Source: Clostridia bacterium UC5.1-1E11
Lineage (GTDB): Bacteria > Bacillota > Clostridia > Oscillospirales > Acutalibacteraceae
DNA length: 64,000 nt
Assembly: GCA_001305115.1 (NCBI GenBank)
Contig: BCAA01000014.1
Location: forward strand, 17,944 to 81,943
Direction: 5' to 3'
This document shows, piece after piece, positions 53,025-62,244 of the stretch (position 1 is the first letter of the stretch; each line of letters starts with the position of its first letter). The notes below the pieces were generated by a model, which saw nothing but the letters and a program-made list of their open reading frames with translations, had not been told where the DNA came from and did no database searches. Made by a program: the position numbers and the translations under genes.

Positions 53025-53639
53025 TCAGAGCCCCAAGACCGTTCTCCAACCCGGATAGAAAAACTGACGAAGCGTAGTCAGGTAGTGTGCTGCCTCTTCC
53101 TTCGTAAAATCGTGCACGACCACTTCAAACAGAGCCGTGGAATATGCACTGAGAAGGAGGTGAAGCTCCCGTTCATCGATCGTACGGACGGGTACGCCGC
53201 ATTTGCGCGCTGCTTCCATGAACTGTAAGGTCTCTTTTTGCTCCAAAACGACGAAATCATGGATAAAGTTTTCGTATTTGGTCCCGGAAGAACAGCAGAG
53301 CAACAATTTAAAGGCATCGAAATGGTCATAAATCAAATCGAGGAAATAGATCACTTCTGCATTACTAGCCCATATTTCGTCCAGCTGTTTCACAACCAAC
53401 AGCTCATAGTCCCGTTCCTTGATGGTTTGGTAAACTTGGTCCAATTTAGAGAGCAATGGTTCTACCAAGGAGGCGAACACGGCCTCTTTATCTGCAAAAT
53501 GGCGATATAATCCAGCCGATGTCATTCCAGCAGCTTCCGCGATGGATCGCATGGAAGCTTTTGCAAACCCTTTTTTCAGGAATTCAGCTTTTGCTGCGGG
53601 GACAATTCTGGCAAAGCTGGCGCTTTTATCCCTTGGCAC
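53025..53639 (-). CDS. TetR/AcrR family transcriptional regulator
   Basis: About 204 residues. The helix-turn-helix is KKGFAKASMRSIAEAAGMTS and AGLYRHFADKEAVFASLVEP (family consensus). The C-terminal ligand domain has a Cys pair (LLCCSSG). GTG 53639 (MPRDKSASF) was chosen because GGGAGG lies just upstream; a GTG at 53681 has no RBS. It lies upstream of the ABC exporter on the same strand and may control it together with the metal repressor. Confidence 0.9.
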   Translation of the reverse strand: MPRDKSASFARIVPAAKAEFLKKGFAKASMRSIAEAAGMTSAGLYRHFADKEAVFASLVEPLLSKLDQVYQTIKERDYELLVVKQLDEIWASNAEVIYFLDLIYDHFDAFKLLLCCSSGTKYENFIHDFVVLEQKETLQFMEAARKCGVPVRTIDERELHLLLSAYSTALFEVVVHDFTKEEAAHYLTTLRQFFYPGWRTVLGL

Positions 53640-53737
53640 AAAACCCTCCCTGCGGGGCAACCGGTATAGATCCCGTTTCACTATTCATTGTAGCTTTGAT
53701 TTCTGTTTTGTCAAGGGATAAAGGCGGCGAAGCCACA

Positions 53738-53782
53738 TTGACAGAATAGGTTTTTGTGCTACTTTAATTAGCAGAGACTAAC
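53738..53782 (+). promoter_or_regulatory. Promoter of HMA gene with metal box 9
   Basis: TTGACA (53738-53743), 16-base spacer, TACTTT (53760-53765), followed at once by ATTAG-N6-CTAAC (53767-53782) over the expected start site. Confidence 0.75.
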
Positions 53783-53798
53783 TGAGGGGGCTTTAGAA

Positions 53799-54194
53799 AT
53801 GGTCAACATTATTATTCCGGTCTTACTGGCATTGGCATGTATTTATGGTGTCTATAGCTATGTCCGGAAACTTCGTCAAGGGGGTGGCTGTTGTGGCGAA
53901 CATGAACCGCCCGTCAAGAAGGTGAAGGTGGCGGATCGGGATAAAAGCCATTATCCGTATGAAACGGTTCTGACGATTGATGGGATGACATGTTCAAACT
54001 GTGTGAGGCGGGTAGAAAATGCGCTCAACAACTTGGATGGTGTTTGGGCCCAGGTGGATCTTGGTTCTCGAAAGGCCATTGTACGGACAAAGCAGGTACT
54101 TTCAGAGGATACCTTACGCGAGGTGGTCCAAAAGGTAGGGTATCTGGTCCTTTCGGTACAACCGGGACAGTCAGAAGCGCGTGAAGAGCAATAG
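53799..54194 (+). CDS. Membrane-anchored heavy-metal-associated (HMA) domain protein
   Basis: A 131-residue protein. The N-terminal membrane segment (IIIPVLLALACIYGVYSYV) is followed by a GGGCCGEH Cys pair like that of FeoB-associated peptides, then an HMA domain (about 55-120) with metal site GMTCSNC and GVWAQVDLGSRKAIV. It therefore fuses a FeoB-associated-type anchor to a copper-chaperone-like domain. It is under a metal box, and ends in a terminator that contains another box. It may receive metal at the membrane. Confidence 0.8.
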   Translation: MVNIIIPVLLALACIYGVYSYVRKLRQGGGCCGEHEPPVKKVKVADRDKSHYPYETVLTIDGMTCSNCVRRVENALNNLDGVWAQVDLGSRKAIVRTKQVLSEDTLREVVQKVGYLVLSVQPGQSEAREEQ

Positions 54195-54202
54195 AAATTT
54201 TT

Positions 54203-54237
54203 ATGCACAAAAGTTAGCTAAAGCTACTTTTGTGCAT
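54203..54237 (+). terminator. Terminator hairpin containing degenerate metal box 10
   Basis: Arms ATGCACAAAAG...AGCT and AGCT...CTTTTGTGCAT pair almost perfectly. The centre reads GTTAG-N6-CTACT (54213-54228), a box with two mismatches. A short T-rich stretch follows. Confidence 0.6.
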
Positions 54238-54644
54238 CTTTTATCTTGCATACTGTAGCAAAATACGAATCTCCTGCTTTGTGGGGAGAGTAAAGGGTAA
54301 CGCTTCCAGTATTGAGTAGAACAGCTGGTTATACAGGCACCTAAAAAGGAACTGGGCTTGGCCAAAAAGATGGGACCTGTTTACGGGTGACAGGACAAGC
54401 GATGCAAAAATGAGTGATACAGTGCTTCTAAGGGGCTGGATGGTATCAAGCCCTTATAGGGGTGATACAGTTCCTCGGCTTAGACGGGAATCGTGCCTAG
54501 ATGGAATAGATGGGATGCGACGTTTGAATACACAGAGGCGATTTAAGGACGGTGAAGCGCAAAATGTAGATGGTTTTATACGTTCTTTTAGAGATGGCCT
54601 TATTTTGGATAGGAATTTTTTCAATGCACGAGGGGGTGAATAAG
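54238..54644. other. Region without a supported gene
   Basis: About 400 bases. It has internal repetition of GTGATACAG and AAGGGGCTGG-like words near 54410-54470 and a hydrophobic frame (LYVLLEMALFWIGIFSM) running into the FeoC-like gene from 54570, which could be an N-terminal membrane extension of that protein. Confidence 0.4.
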
Positions 54645-54884
54645 ATGGATAAACTCATGGAACTGTTGGAGGAGGGCCGCGCCTGGTCCGTAAAGGATCT
54701 GGCAGATTCCTTGCAAAAACCGCAAGAAGAGGTCCAAAAGCAGGTGGAATCCTTGGAGTACGATGGTTATCTTCGAAAGACATGCGGCTGTGGACCCCAG
54801 TGCAAAGGTTGTGGGCATTGTGGTTCGCATGGGCATCATACCCCCTCGTTCGAACTGGTAAAGCTTCCCCAGGAGGAACTGTAA
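54645..54884 (+). CDS. FeoC-like winged-helix protein with Cys cluster
   Basis: A 79-residue protein: a small winged helix (AWSVKDLADSLQKPQEEVQK, SLEYDGYLRKTC) followed by CGCGPQCKGCGHCGSHGHH, a Cys/His-rich wing suited to an Fe-S cluster or metal. This is the FeoC layout; FeoC modulates FeoB or senses iron. ATG 54645 follows AGGGGGTG. An in-frame ATG at 54570 would add a hydrophobic segment and cannot be excluded. Confidence 0.7.
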   Translation: MDKLMELLEEGRAWSVKDLADSLQKPQEEVQKQVESLEYDGYLRKTCGCGPQCKGCGHCGSHGHHTPSFELVKLPQEEL

Positions 54885-54914
54885 CGGGAACCAAGTCGAG
54901 TAAGAAATGAAGAA

Positions 54915-54972
54915 AGACGGACAAACGGCGTCCATCTACCTTTTGAAAGGGAGGGACGCCGTTTGTCCGTCT
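54915..54972. terminator. Perfect 19-bp inverted repeat between convergent genes
   Basis: Arms 54915-54933 and 54954-54972 match without error around a 20-base loop. It lies between the FeoC-like gene (plus) and the P-type ATPase (minus). Confidence 0.65.
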
Positions 54973-55111
54973 GCCATTTTCGGGCGACAGCCAGGTATCT
55001 TCGAAAGAACCATACTCAATGGTATTCTGTGTGCATTGTGCAGGCAACATTTCCTGAAAAAGCGCGTTGCTTGACTTATGAGATGTTTTGGAAGCGGTTG
55101 CCGGTGTTTTT

Positions 55112-57186
55112 TTATTCCAGCAGATTGGTCATGCTGCGCAGGCTGACACCCAATGTAGACAGATTGTGCAGCATGGCTGAGGTCGCAGGAGGAAGGACGC
55201 CTGCAACACCGAGACCGATCAAACCGCCGTTGAATCCAATGACAAAGCGGTAGTTCGATTGAATCCGGCGCATCAGGCTGCTAGCAATCATACGCAGGTT
55301 GACCAGTTCGAACAAGTCGTCGGCTGCGATTGTAATATCGGCGATTTCCCGTGCAATTGCTGCACCGTCGCTGATGGCAATGCCTACATCTGCAGCGGAT
55401 AGCGCAGGGGAATCGTTGATGCCGTCGCCCAGCATGATCACCGTGTGCCCCTGTGCACGCTCTGCTTCTACAAATCGAGCTTTGTCCTCAGGAAGGACCT
55501 CGGAATGGTATTCGTCCACACCGACTTGGGCGGCAATGGCTGCTGCGGTTCGCTCACTGTCTCCGGTGAGCATAACGGTTTTTGAATCCCCAGGCGGCGC
55601 AGAGCATTGATGACCGCTTCAGCCTCTGCACGAAGGGGATCGGAAATACAAATGACAGCGGCCAGCTGTCCGCCAATGGCAAGGTACAGATGGGAGTACT
55701 GCTCTGGAAGCGCGTCAAAGCGCGGTTGGTCGCCATTCGGAATGGCACACGCCTCGTCTTCAAAGACAAAATGTGCGCTGCCGATCACCACACGTTCATT
55801 TCCGACCGTACTGGCGATTCCGTGGGCCACCAAATATTCCACCTGGGAATGCATTTCCTCGTGGGAAAGGCCGCGATCTCGGGCAGCCTGTACCACAGCG
55901 TTGGCCATAGAATGGGGGAAATGCTCTTCCAGGCAGGCCGCCAGCCGGAGCATATCCTCCTCGCTGTGGCCGCCAAAGGGAATCACCTCTGAGACGACCG
56001 GGCAGGCGTAGGTCAGAGTACCGGTTTTATCAAAGACAATTGTATCCGCTTTGGCGACGGCCTCCAAGTACTTTCCGCCCTTCACAGTTACATGATAACT
56101 GCTGGCTTCACGCATGGCGGAAAGCACAGCCAAGGGCATGGCCAGCTTCAACGCGCAGGAGAAATCGACCATCAGAACAGACAACGCGCGGGTGACGTTC
56201 CGGGTCCATAAATAGGCCAGGACACTCCCAAACAGGGTATAGGGCACCAGCTTATCGGCCAAATTGGATGCCTTGCTTTCCGCAGCAGATTTCAGTTTTT
56301 CAGACTGCTCAATCATGGCAACAATTTTATCGTAACGGCTTTCTCCGGATTGTTGGGTCACACGGAGCACACACTCGCCCTCTTCCACCACAGTGCCGGC
56401 GTAGACGGCTGTGCCGGGACGTTTCGGGACAGGAATGGATTCTCCGGTGAGGGATGCCTGATTGACCATTACTTCGCCTTCCTCGATGGTACTGTCTAAG
56501 GGGATCAGACCACCCATACGCACGGAAATGCGGTCGCCGGCCTTAACTTGATTTAAGGGTACCAGAATTTCCCCGGAAGATGTCTTAAGCCACACGCGGT
56601 CAATGTTCAAAGACATGCAACGGGCCAGATCATCCACAGACTTTTTGTGGGTCCACTCTTCCAAGAGCTCGCCAAGTCCCAGCAAAAACATTACCGAACT
56701 GGCAGTCGAAAAATCGCGGCGGATCATGGAGATTCCAATAGATAGCCCATCCAACAGTTCCACGCGCATCTTTCCCTGGAAAAGACATTTGATACCGCGA
56801 AGGAGATAGGGAATCGACCGGCACAGCGTGTAGGCGATTCGCAAAGGTGCGGGAAAAAAGAGGGAACGGATGGCCTTAAAGACAACCCGCCCCACCAATT
56901 TTTCCTCGTAAGCGCGGTTGAGCGCCCGGCCGCTGTGCAGAGGAGCGAGATCGGCGACGCTCTCGGCGTCATAGGAGAAGCGGCTGATCTGTTGCAGCAG
57001 ATCCGCACGGATGTCTTGATAATAAATAACAGCACAGCAGGTCCGTTCATGGACCACCGCCTGCCGCACTCCAGTGATATGCTGAAGGTATGCTTCCAGG
57101 AGATCCGCCTGTTCCAATGTCATCCGATTTTGGCAGCAGCGGATACGCATGCGCCCACTGCTTTCATGCATAATTTGAAATTTCAT
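55112..57186 (-). CDS. Heavy-metal P-type ATPase (P1B-like, one frameshift)
   Basis: About 690 residues. An N-terminal ferredoxin-like HMA_2-type domain (FQIMHESSGRMRIRC), membrane helices, actuator loop LTGESIPVPKR, phosphorylation site FDKTGTLT (about residue 400), nucleotide domain with EEHFPHSMANAVV (HP-like motif), and hinge GDGINDSPALSAADVG. The transport helix reads DFSCALKLAMPLAV instead of the CPC/SPC of copper or zinc pumps, so the metal may be Fe(II), Mn(II) or Co(II), or another ion. An A-run one base short near 55579 breaks the frame at IQK-TVMLTGD. ATG 57186 follows GGAGG. It is the third gene of an operon with DUF6219 and DUF6110. Confidence 0.9.
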
Positions 57187-57268
57187 AGTTGACCTCCGAC
57201 AAGGAAAAGAGGGCCGCAACCGCGACCCTCTTTTATTTGTTATAGAACGGACAGCAGATTTGCCCGCA

Positions 57269-57538
57269 TCAAGCCTCAGTTGCTTCCGTGGACGTATCTT
57301 CCACAATCTCTTCCTGTGCAGCGCGCCGCTCGTTGATATCCTTGGCTGCGGCCAGAATGTCCGCCGCATTCTCCTGAACCGAAGTAACGGTACCCATTAC
57401 GGATTCCTTGACGCGCAGTGCTGCTGCCGTGGCGTGGGTATAGGCTTTTTTGGCATCCTTGCTGCTCAGCAGTTTGATACCGGCGGAGCCAAACAGTGCG
57501 CCGCCCACGAATAATGCGATCTTTTGATAAATGTTCAT
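57269..57538 (-). CDS. DUF6110 family protein
   Basis: An 89-residue protein: one N-terminal membrane segment (YQKIALFVGGALFGSAGIKL) and a helical, Ala-rich cytosolic part (KKAYTHATAAALRVKESVMG) with an acidic tail. This matches DUF6110, repeatedly found beside P1B-type ATPases in Clostridia. RBS GGAGG. Probably a small regulatory subunit of the ATPase. Confidence 0.8.
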   Translation of the reverse strand: MNIYQKIALFVGGALFGSAGIKLLSSKDAKKAYTHATAAALRVKESVMGTVTSVQENAADILAAAKDINERRAAQEEIVEDTSTEATEA

Positions 57539-57556
57539 AAGGCAATTCCTCCAGTA

Positions 57557-57637
57557 TTATTTGTGCCGATAGCCCGTGATGATAACCATCACCATACAGA
57601 TGACAGCGCCCCAAGCCCAGAATTTGTGCTGCTTCAA
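57557..57637 (-). CDS. DUF6219-like 26-residue membrane peptide
   Basis: A TTG start at 57637 has an excellent AGGAGG seven bases upstream. The peptide reads KQHKFWAWGAVICMVMVIIT then GYRHK: a basic start, one membrane helix and a basic end, matching the tiny DUF6219 family. It is the first gene of the operon with DUF6110 and the P-type ATPase, likely an accessory peptide of the pump. Confidence 0.75.
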   Translation of the reverse strand: MKQHKFWAWGAVICMVMVIITGYRHK

Positions 57638-57665
57638 ATTGGACACCTCCTAGCGCACGGCATTC

Positions 57666-57680
57666 ATTTGAAATTCAAAT
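57666..57680. promoter_or_regulatory. Putative operator of the P-type ATPase operon
   Basis: Inverted repeat ATTTGAA-A-TTCAAAT lies about 30 bases before the DUF6219 start and beside a TATATT element on the minus strand. It differs from the GTTAG boxes, suggesting another regulator for the pump. Confidence 0.4.
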
Positions 57681-57723
57681 ATAACACAGTCTATCTGAAA
57701 TTGCCGCCGGAAATAGACAAAAC

Positions 57724-58659
57724 TCACCGGTTTTGGACATTTTTTTGATGATATAACCTTCGGTACTGTGCCGGAGTCATGTGGTAGTACTCTTTAAAAG
57801 CAGTCCCAAATTGGCTGGTACCAGTATAACCCACAGAGGACGCCACGGCCAACACGCTTTCAGAGGTTGTGCACAGCAGACGGGCTGCTGTTTGTAAACG
57901 ATAATGCTTGAGGTAGGCGTGGATAGGGGTTCCATAAAGACGGCGAAAACAGTTTTTCAGAAAGGTCGGGGACAGTTGAAACCGCCGGGCGAGTTCCTGT
58001 ACCGTCAGATGTTGGTCAAAATGAGCCAGCATATAGTCATGAACGCTACGGACAACGTCTGCCTGATAATGGTCGCAGTATCCGGTTTCGTGGGGAACGG
58101 TTCCCGCAGCCTGCCAGCTACACAATAGATAGAACAATTCCCAAAGTTTCAGAAGAAAGTAAGCGCCCCGCTGCTCCTTGGAAAGCTGGCAGAGGGATGC
58201 CAGGCAGGAGGCGCCCCAAGTGGTGTTCCGGATTACGGTACATCCATCGTGAGCGTTGAGCAATGCCTGCACCTGTTCCAAATGCAGGGGGCTTCCTGAT
58301 AGCAGTGCGCAGGCACGCGCAAAGGACTCCCCTGCGGCAGAATGGTCAAAAAAAGCAGCGATGCAACGAAAACAGCCGCGGTCAAAAGAAAAGTTACGGA
58401 CCGCAGCGGCATCAGTGACCAGTAGAAGTTCTCCGGCCTCCACAGTCGTCACGGTTCCCTGTGCGGTTGTCACCTGAAGCTGGCCGGATTGACAAAAGAT
58501 CCCTTCAAGGTGTGCAGGCTGCATCCCCGCGGGGTATGAGGCTTCATATTGGGCCAGACAATACTCCCGGACAATCACTCCGATCGTGGGGGAACAACGG
58601 TATATTTCTTCTGAGCACATTTGCGAACTAGCCCATGCGTCGGAATATTCAGCAAGCAT
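57724..58659 (-). CDS. AraC family transcriptional regulator
   Basis: A 311-residue protein. The N-terminal 190 residues form a cupin-like effector domain (VTTAQGTVTTVEAGELLLVT, SFDRGCFRCIAAFFDH); the C-terminus has two helix-turn-helix units (HLTVQELARRFQLSPTFLKN and SVLAVASSVGYTGTSQFGTA, then F-K-x-x-x-x-M-T-P-x-x-Y-R). Regulators of this type (YbtA, PchR) control siderophore and ABC exporter genes. Metal box 11 and a near-consensus promoter lie upstream. It is the likely activator of the ABC exporter genes 5 kb away. RBS GGGAGG. Confidence 0.9.
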   Translation of the reverse strand: MLAEYSDAWASSQMCSEEIYRCSPTIGVIVREYCLAQYEASYPAGMQPAHLEGIFCQSGQLQVTTAQGTVTTVEAGELLLVTDAAAVRNFSFDRGCFRCIAAFFDHSAAGESFARACALLSGSPLHLEQVQALLNAHDGCTVIRNTTWGASCLASLCQLSKEQRGAYFLLKLWELFYLLCSWQAAGTVPHETGYCDHYQADVVRSVHDYMLAHFDQHLTVQELARRFQLSPTFLKNCFRRLYGTPIHAYLKHYRLQTAARLLCTTSESVLAVASSVGYTGTSQFGTAFKEYYHMTPAQYRRLYHQKNVQNR

Positions 58660-58762
58660 GTGGATGCACCTCCCTTGTTATTTCTGGGCAGAAAAAGTGA
58701 AGAAGGAATGGAACCTGTTTATGCACGAAAGGGTGGGTATCCCCTTCGATGAAAGAAAAATT

Positions 58763-58792
58763 ACCATAAGTTAGCCTTAGCTAACTTATGGT
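58763..58792. promoter_or_regulatory. Metal-repressor box 11 in a 30-bp palindrome
   Basis: GTTAG-N6-CTAAC (58770-58785) with arms extended to 13 bases (ACCATAAGTTAGC/GCTAACTTATGGT). On the minus strand it is followed by AATTTTTC, so the same sequence can also fold as a terminator hairpin in the AraC leader. Confidence 0.75.
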
Positions 58793-58844
58793 TCGAAAAA
58801 GCCGCTCCATCAGAGCAGCTTTTGCTATGGCGCAATCTTCTCTT

Positions 58845-58874
58845 ATCATACCAAAGACAGGATTTATTTGTCAA
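58845..58874 (-). promoter_or_regulatory. Promoter of AraC regulator gene
   Basis: On the minus strand TTGACA (58874-58869), 18-base spacer, TATGAT (58850-58845). A hairpin with T-run and then box 11 lie between it and the gene. Confidence 0.75.
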
Positions 58875-59396
58875 TAATAGGAGGAAAATCTTTCTTCCTG
58901 TAACCCTATGAAGTGTACAAAAACCTTGAAAACAAAACATACGGCCCAAAGGCTGACAAACCAGAGGCAGTCCCGCCCGGCAAGGCAAAACGTAAGACCT
59001 GAAAAGATTTCCGAAACCAAAAGCTCCGTAGCGCGTGGAGATCTCCTGGATTGAACCCCTGAAAATCGAACTGTTTGTGGCCAGATACGGCCTGTATTTG
59101 GATAACAACATTCATGTAACTTTCTTTGCCTCATCGATGATTTTCAAATGGTTGCCTTGTCATTTCAGCAAATCCAAGGAAGAAACGATAAAAACGCGAT
59201 GGGAAGTCAATGGAAGGACAATCCGAGTATCCGGCTAAAAAGCGCATGTATTTAACCAACCGGCCAGGGTTGGGGTGTCCAGAGCGCTTTGTATCAGAGC
59301 GTTCGCTTACTTTTGGAGCCCTGTAAACAATCCTTTTTGGAGGACAGTTGCTTTTCTCAGAACAACCGGTCGCGGCGCTGGCAAGAAAAATCCATC

Positions 59397-60752
59397 CTAT
59401 TCACTTGGTTCCATCGCCGCCCGCTTCTTCCTCCCGACGTTTTGTTCCCGCCACTGTTTGATTTGTCGTAGGCGTTCCTGTACACGCGCTTCAGAACCCT
59501 GTGTGGTTGGGATATAGTAAGTCCGTCCTTCCAAAGAATCTGGAAGGCATTGCATGGAAGTGAGTTTTTCCTCTGTATCGTGGGCGTATTGGTACCCTTG
59601 CCCATAGTGAAGGTCCTTCATCAGACGGGTAGGGGCGTTGCGAATTTGGAGAGGGACAGGTTCATCCAATCTTTCCAGTGCATCCCGTTTGGCGGATTCA
59701 TAAGCCATATACAACGAATTCGACTTTGGCGCGAGGGAGAGGTACGTTACCGCATGGGTCAAATGGACGGAACATTCCGGCATCCCAATAAAATGGCACG
59801 CCTGATAAACGGCTGTAGCGACTTCAATGGCACGGCTGTCGGCCATTCCCACATCTTCGCTGGCAAAGCGGATCAGCCGCCGCGCGATATAAAGCGGGTC
59901 CTCCCCGCCTTCCAGCATACGAGCTAACCAGTAGATGGCAGCGTCCGGGTCGCTGTTTCGCATGGATTTATGCAGTGCAGAGATCAGGTTATAGTGTTCC
60001 TCCCCATTTTTGTCATAAAGCAAGGACTTCCTTGAGAGGCATTGCCTCAAAATGTCCGCCTCTACGGTTACACCTTCGGATGTGCGTTCCCCATTTAAGA
60101 CCGCCATTTCCAGGGTGTTTAAAGCCGTGCGCGCGTCGCCATTCGCAAAATGGGCGATTGCCGACAGCAACTCTTCTGAGATGGATATGGATTCCCCTCC
60201 AAACCCGCGGGTGTCCTCCAGTGCATGGCGAAGGAGGACCTCCAAGTTTTGCGTGGTTAGCGCTTGTAGAACGAATACCTTGCAGCGGGAAAGCAACGCC
60301 GAATTGACCTCAAAGGAAGGGTTTTCCGTGGTGGCGCCGATCAGTACAATGCTGCCACGCTCCACGAATGGGAGGAAGGCATCTTGTTGTGCTTTATTGA
60401 AGCGATGGATTTCATCCACAAACAGAATCGTCCGTTCCCCAAAACGCCGGTTTTCCTCAGCCCGTTGCATCACTTCCCGAATTTCCTTGATACCGCTGGT
60501 CACTGCGCTGAAGTCAATAAAATTGGCATGTGTCCGCCCGGCAATGATGCGTGCCAGAGTGGTCTTTCCCACCCCAGGAGGCCCCCAGAAAATCATGGAG
60601 GAAATGCGGTCCTGGTCGATCAGCTGCCGTAAAATTTTACCCGGTCCCAGTAGGTGTTCTTGTCCGACAAATTCCTCCAGAGTATGCGGCCGCATACGGC
60701 TGGCCAAGGGGCGGTCCATACCTTGCTTTTCAAATAAGGTCTGCTGTTCCAT
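59397..60752 (-). CDS. rarA: Replication-associated recombination protein A (AAA ATPase)
   Basis: A 451-residue clamp-loader-like ATPase. Features: PLASRMRPHTLEEFVGQEHL, Walker A GPPGVGKTT (about 57-65), Walker B FVDEIHRFNK, sensor GATTENPSF with Arg finger in LLSRCKVF, a lid domain and the C-terminal tetramerisation part (YLARMLEGGEDPLYIARRLI, RFASEDVGMADSRA, YAHDTEEKLTSMQCLPD). It acts at stalled replication forks. RBS GGAGG. It appears as a single gene. Confidence 0.96.
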   Translation of the reverse strand: MEQQTLFEKQGMDRPLASRMRPHTLEEFVGQEHLLGPGKILRQLIDQDRISSMIFWGPPGVGKTTLARIIAGRTHANFIDFSAVTSGIKEIREVMQRAEENRRFGERTILFVDEIHRFNKAQQDAFLPFVERGSIVLIGATTENPSFEVNSALLSRCKVFVLQALTTQNLEVLLRHALEDTRGFGGESISISEELLSAIAHFANGDARTALNTLEMAVLNGERTSEGVTVEADILRQCLSRKSLLYDKNGEEHYNLISALHKSMRNSDPDAAIYWLARMLEGGEDPLYIARRLIRFASEDVGMADSRAIEVATAVYQACHFIGMPECSVHLTHAVTYLSLAPKSNSLYMAYESAKRDALERLDEPVPLQIRNAPTRLMKDLHYGQGYQYAHDTEEKLTSMQCLPDSLEGRTYYIPTTQGSEARVQERLRQIKQWREQNVGRKKRAAMEPSE

Positions 60753-60911
60753 AGGGTGCCTCCATCGAATTGGTTTTTTCTATTCTACCACTTCGGGTAA
60801 AAAAGAACAAGAACAAAGTTTCGTTTAAAGAGCGAAATGAGACAAAACCTTGTAATATGGTGTACATGTGGGGAAAACAGAAGTTAATCTTTAAAAAATG
60901 GCCTAAAATAC

Positions 60912-60942
60912 TTGACTTAGAGTGCACTCCAAGGGGTATAAT
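60912..60942 (+). promoter_or_regulatory. MerR-type promoter with 19-base spacer and operator
   Basis: TTGACT (60912-60917), 19-base spacer, TATAAT (60937-60942). The over-long spacer contains the inverted repeat CTTAGAGTG/CACTCCAAG (60916-60933, one mismatch). Long spacers with a centred dyad are diagnostic of MerR-family activated promoters. Confidence 0.8.
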
Positions 60943-61006
60943 CGGGGCAACATTAGAGGGTGGAAACAGAAGGTTTCTGCCGGCTGGATGGAAAAGGAGT
61001 GGGTGG

Positions 61007-62140
61007 ATGATGCTATATAAGAGCTTTCAGGGATGGAAACTCTCTGCCCTCGGCATGGGCGCAATGCGCCTGCCCGTGATCGATGGCGACGATTCCCGAA
61101 TCGATGAGACGGCAGCGGAACAGATGGTGGCATACGCTATGGAGAGCGGGATCAACTATTATGACACAGCGTGGGGTTATCACAACGGCCAATCGGAGTT
61201 GATAATGGGGCGCCTCTTACGGAAGTATCCGCGGGAGAGCTACTTCTTAGCAAGCAAATTTCCGGGTTATGACCTAGCCAATATGGATAAAGTGGAAGAA
61301 ATCTTTGAAAAGCAGCTAGAAAAATGTGGTGTGGACTATTTTGACTTCTATCTATTCCACAATGTTTGTGAAATGAATATTGACGCATATTTAAATCCGA
61401 AATATGGGATCTTTGCGTATCTGATGAAACAAAAACAGGCTGGGCGAATCCGCCACTTAGGGTTTTCCGCACACGGCAGCTATGGCGTGATGAAGCGTTT
61501 TTTGCATGCATATGGGGCGGATATGGAATTTGGGCAGATTCAGTTGAATTACCTTGATTGGAAATTTCAGGATGCCCAAGCAAAAGTGGAACTTTTGCGG
61601 GAATTTGGCATCCCTGTGTGGGTGATGGAGCCCTTGCGCGGCGGCCGATTGGTTACATTGTCCAAAGAAGATACCGAAAAACTCCACAATCTTCGCCCGG
61701 AGGAACCTGTCCCGGCCTGGGCGTTTCGGTTCCTACAATCGATTCCCAGTGTGACGATGGTGCTCTCCGGCATGTCCAACCTGGAACAGATGCAGGAAAA
61801 TATCCGCACGTTTGAGGAAGAAAAACCGTTGAATCCCCAGGAGATGAAGGCATTGCTGTGCATTGCAGATACTATGGTGAGGAAGAACATACTCCCCTGT
61901 ACAGCCTGCCACTATTGTGTCAGCCATTGTCCGCAGGGCTTGGACATTCCATCCCTGCTTGCTCTGTATAACGAACACCACTTCACAGAGGGTGGCTTTA
62001 TTGCACCCATGGCACTATCTGCAATTGCACAGAATAAATGGCCCAGCGCCTGTATCGCATGCCGGAGCTGTGAGGCCGTCTGTCCCCAACAGATTGAAAT
62101 ATCGGCGGCAATGGCCAGTTTTGCGAAGGAATTGGGATAA
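61007..62140 (+). CDS. Aldo/keto reductase with C-terminal 2x[4Fe-4S] ferredoxin domain
   Basis: About 377 residues. The AKR barrel has LGMGAMRLPV, INYYDTAWGYHNGQSE (Asp-Tyr catalytic pair), LASKFPGYD (Lys) and DYFDFYLFHN (His). A C-terminal ferredoxin-like domain follows with CTACHYCVSHCPQG and CIACRSCEAVCPQQ. Such enzymes are common in anaerobes; substrates are mostly unknown. ATG 61007 (or 61010) follows AAGGAG. Expression should be under MerR-type control from 60912-60942. The related gene downstream starts 105 bases after the stop. Confidence 0.92.
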   Translation: MMLYKSFQGWKLSALGMGAMRLPVIDGDDSRIDETAAEQMVAYAMESGINYYDTAWGYHNGQSELIMGRLLRKYPRESYFLASKFPGYDLANMDKVEEIFEKQLEKCGVDYFDFYLFHNVCEMNIDAYLNPKYGIFAYLMKQKQAGRIRHLGFSAHGSYGVMKRFLHAYGADMEFGQIQLNYLDWKFQDAQAKVELLREFGIPVWVMEPLRGGRLVTLSKEDTEKLHNLRPEEPVPAWAFRFLQSIPSVTMVLSGMSNLEQMQENIRTFEEEKPLNPQEMKALLCIADTMVRKNILPCTACHYCVSHCPQGLDIPSLLALYNEHHFTEGGFIAPMALSAIAQNKWPSACIACRSCEAVCPQQIEISAAMASFAKELG

Positions 62141-62244
62141 GGGGAATTTGATGGGGGTATATACAAAGCGGCGCCCCAAGAGGAATCGGTATACAGATAA
62201 GAGCGAAGAGGACCGAATGAGAGCTGTGATGAGGAGGAAATCGT

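Larger units (their letters stand above)
58660..59396. other. AraC upstream region and empty segment
   Basis: From the AraC start: leader, box 11 palindrome, a short hairpin with T-run on the minus strand (58797-58822) and the promoter at 58845-58874. From about 58890 to 59396 no gene or clear signal was seen. Confidence 0.5.
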
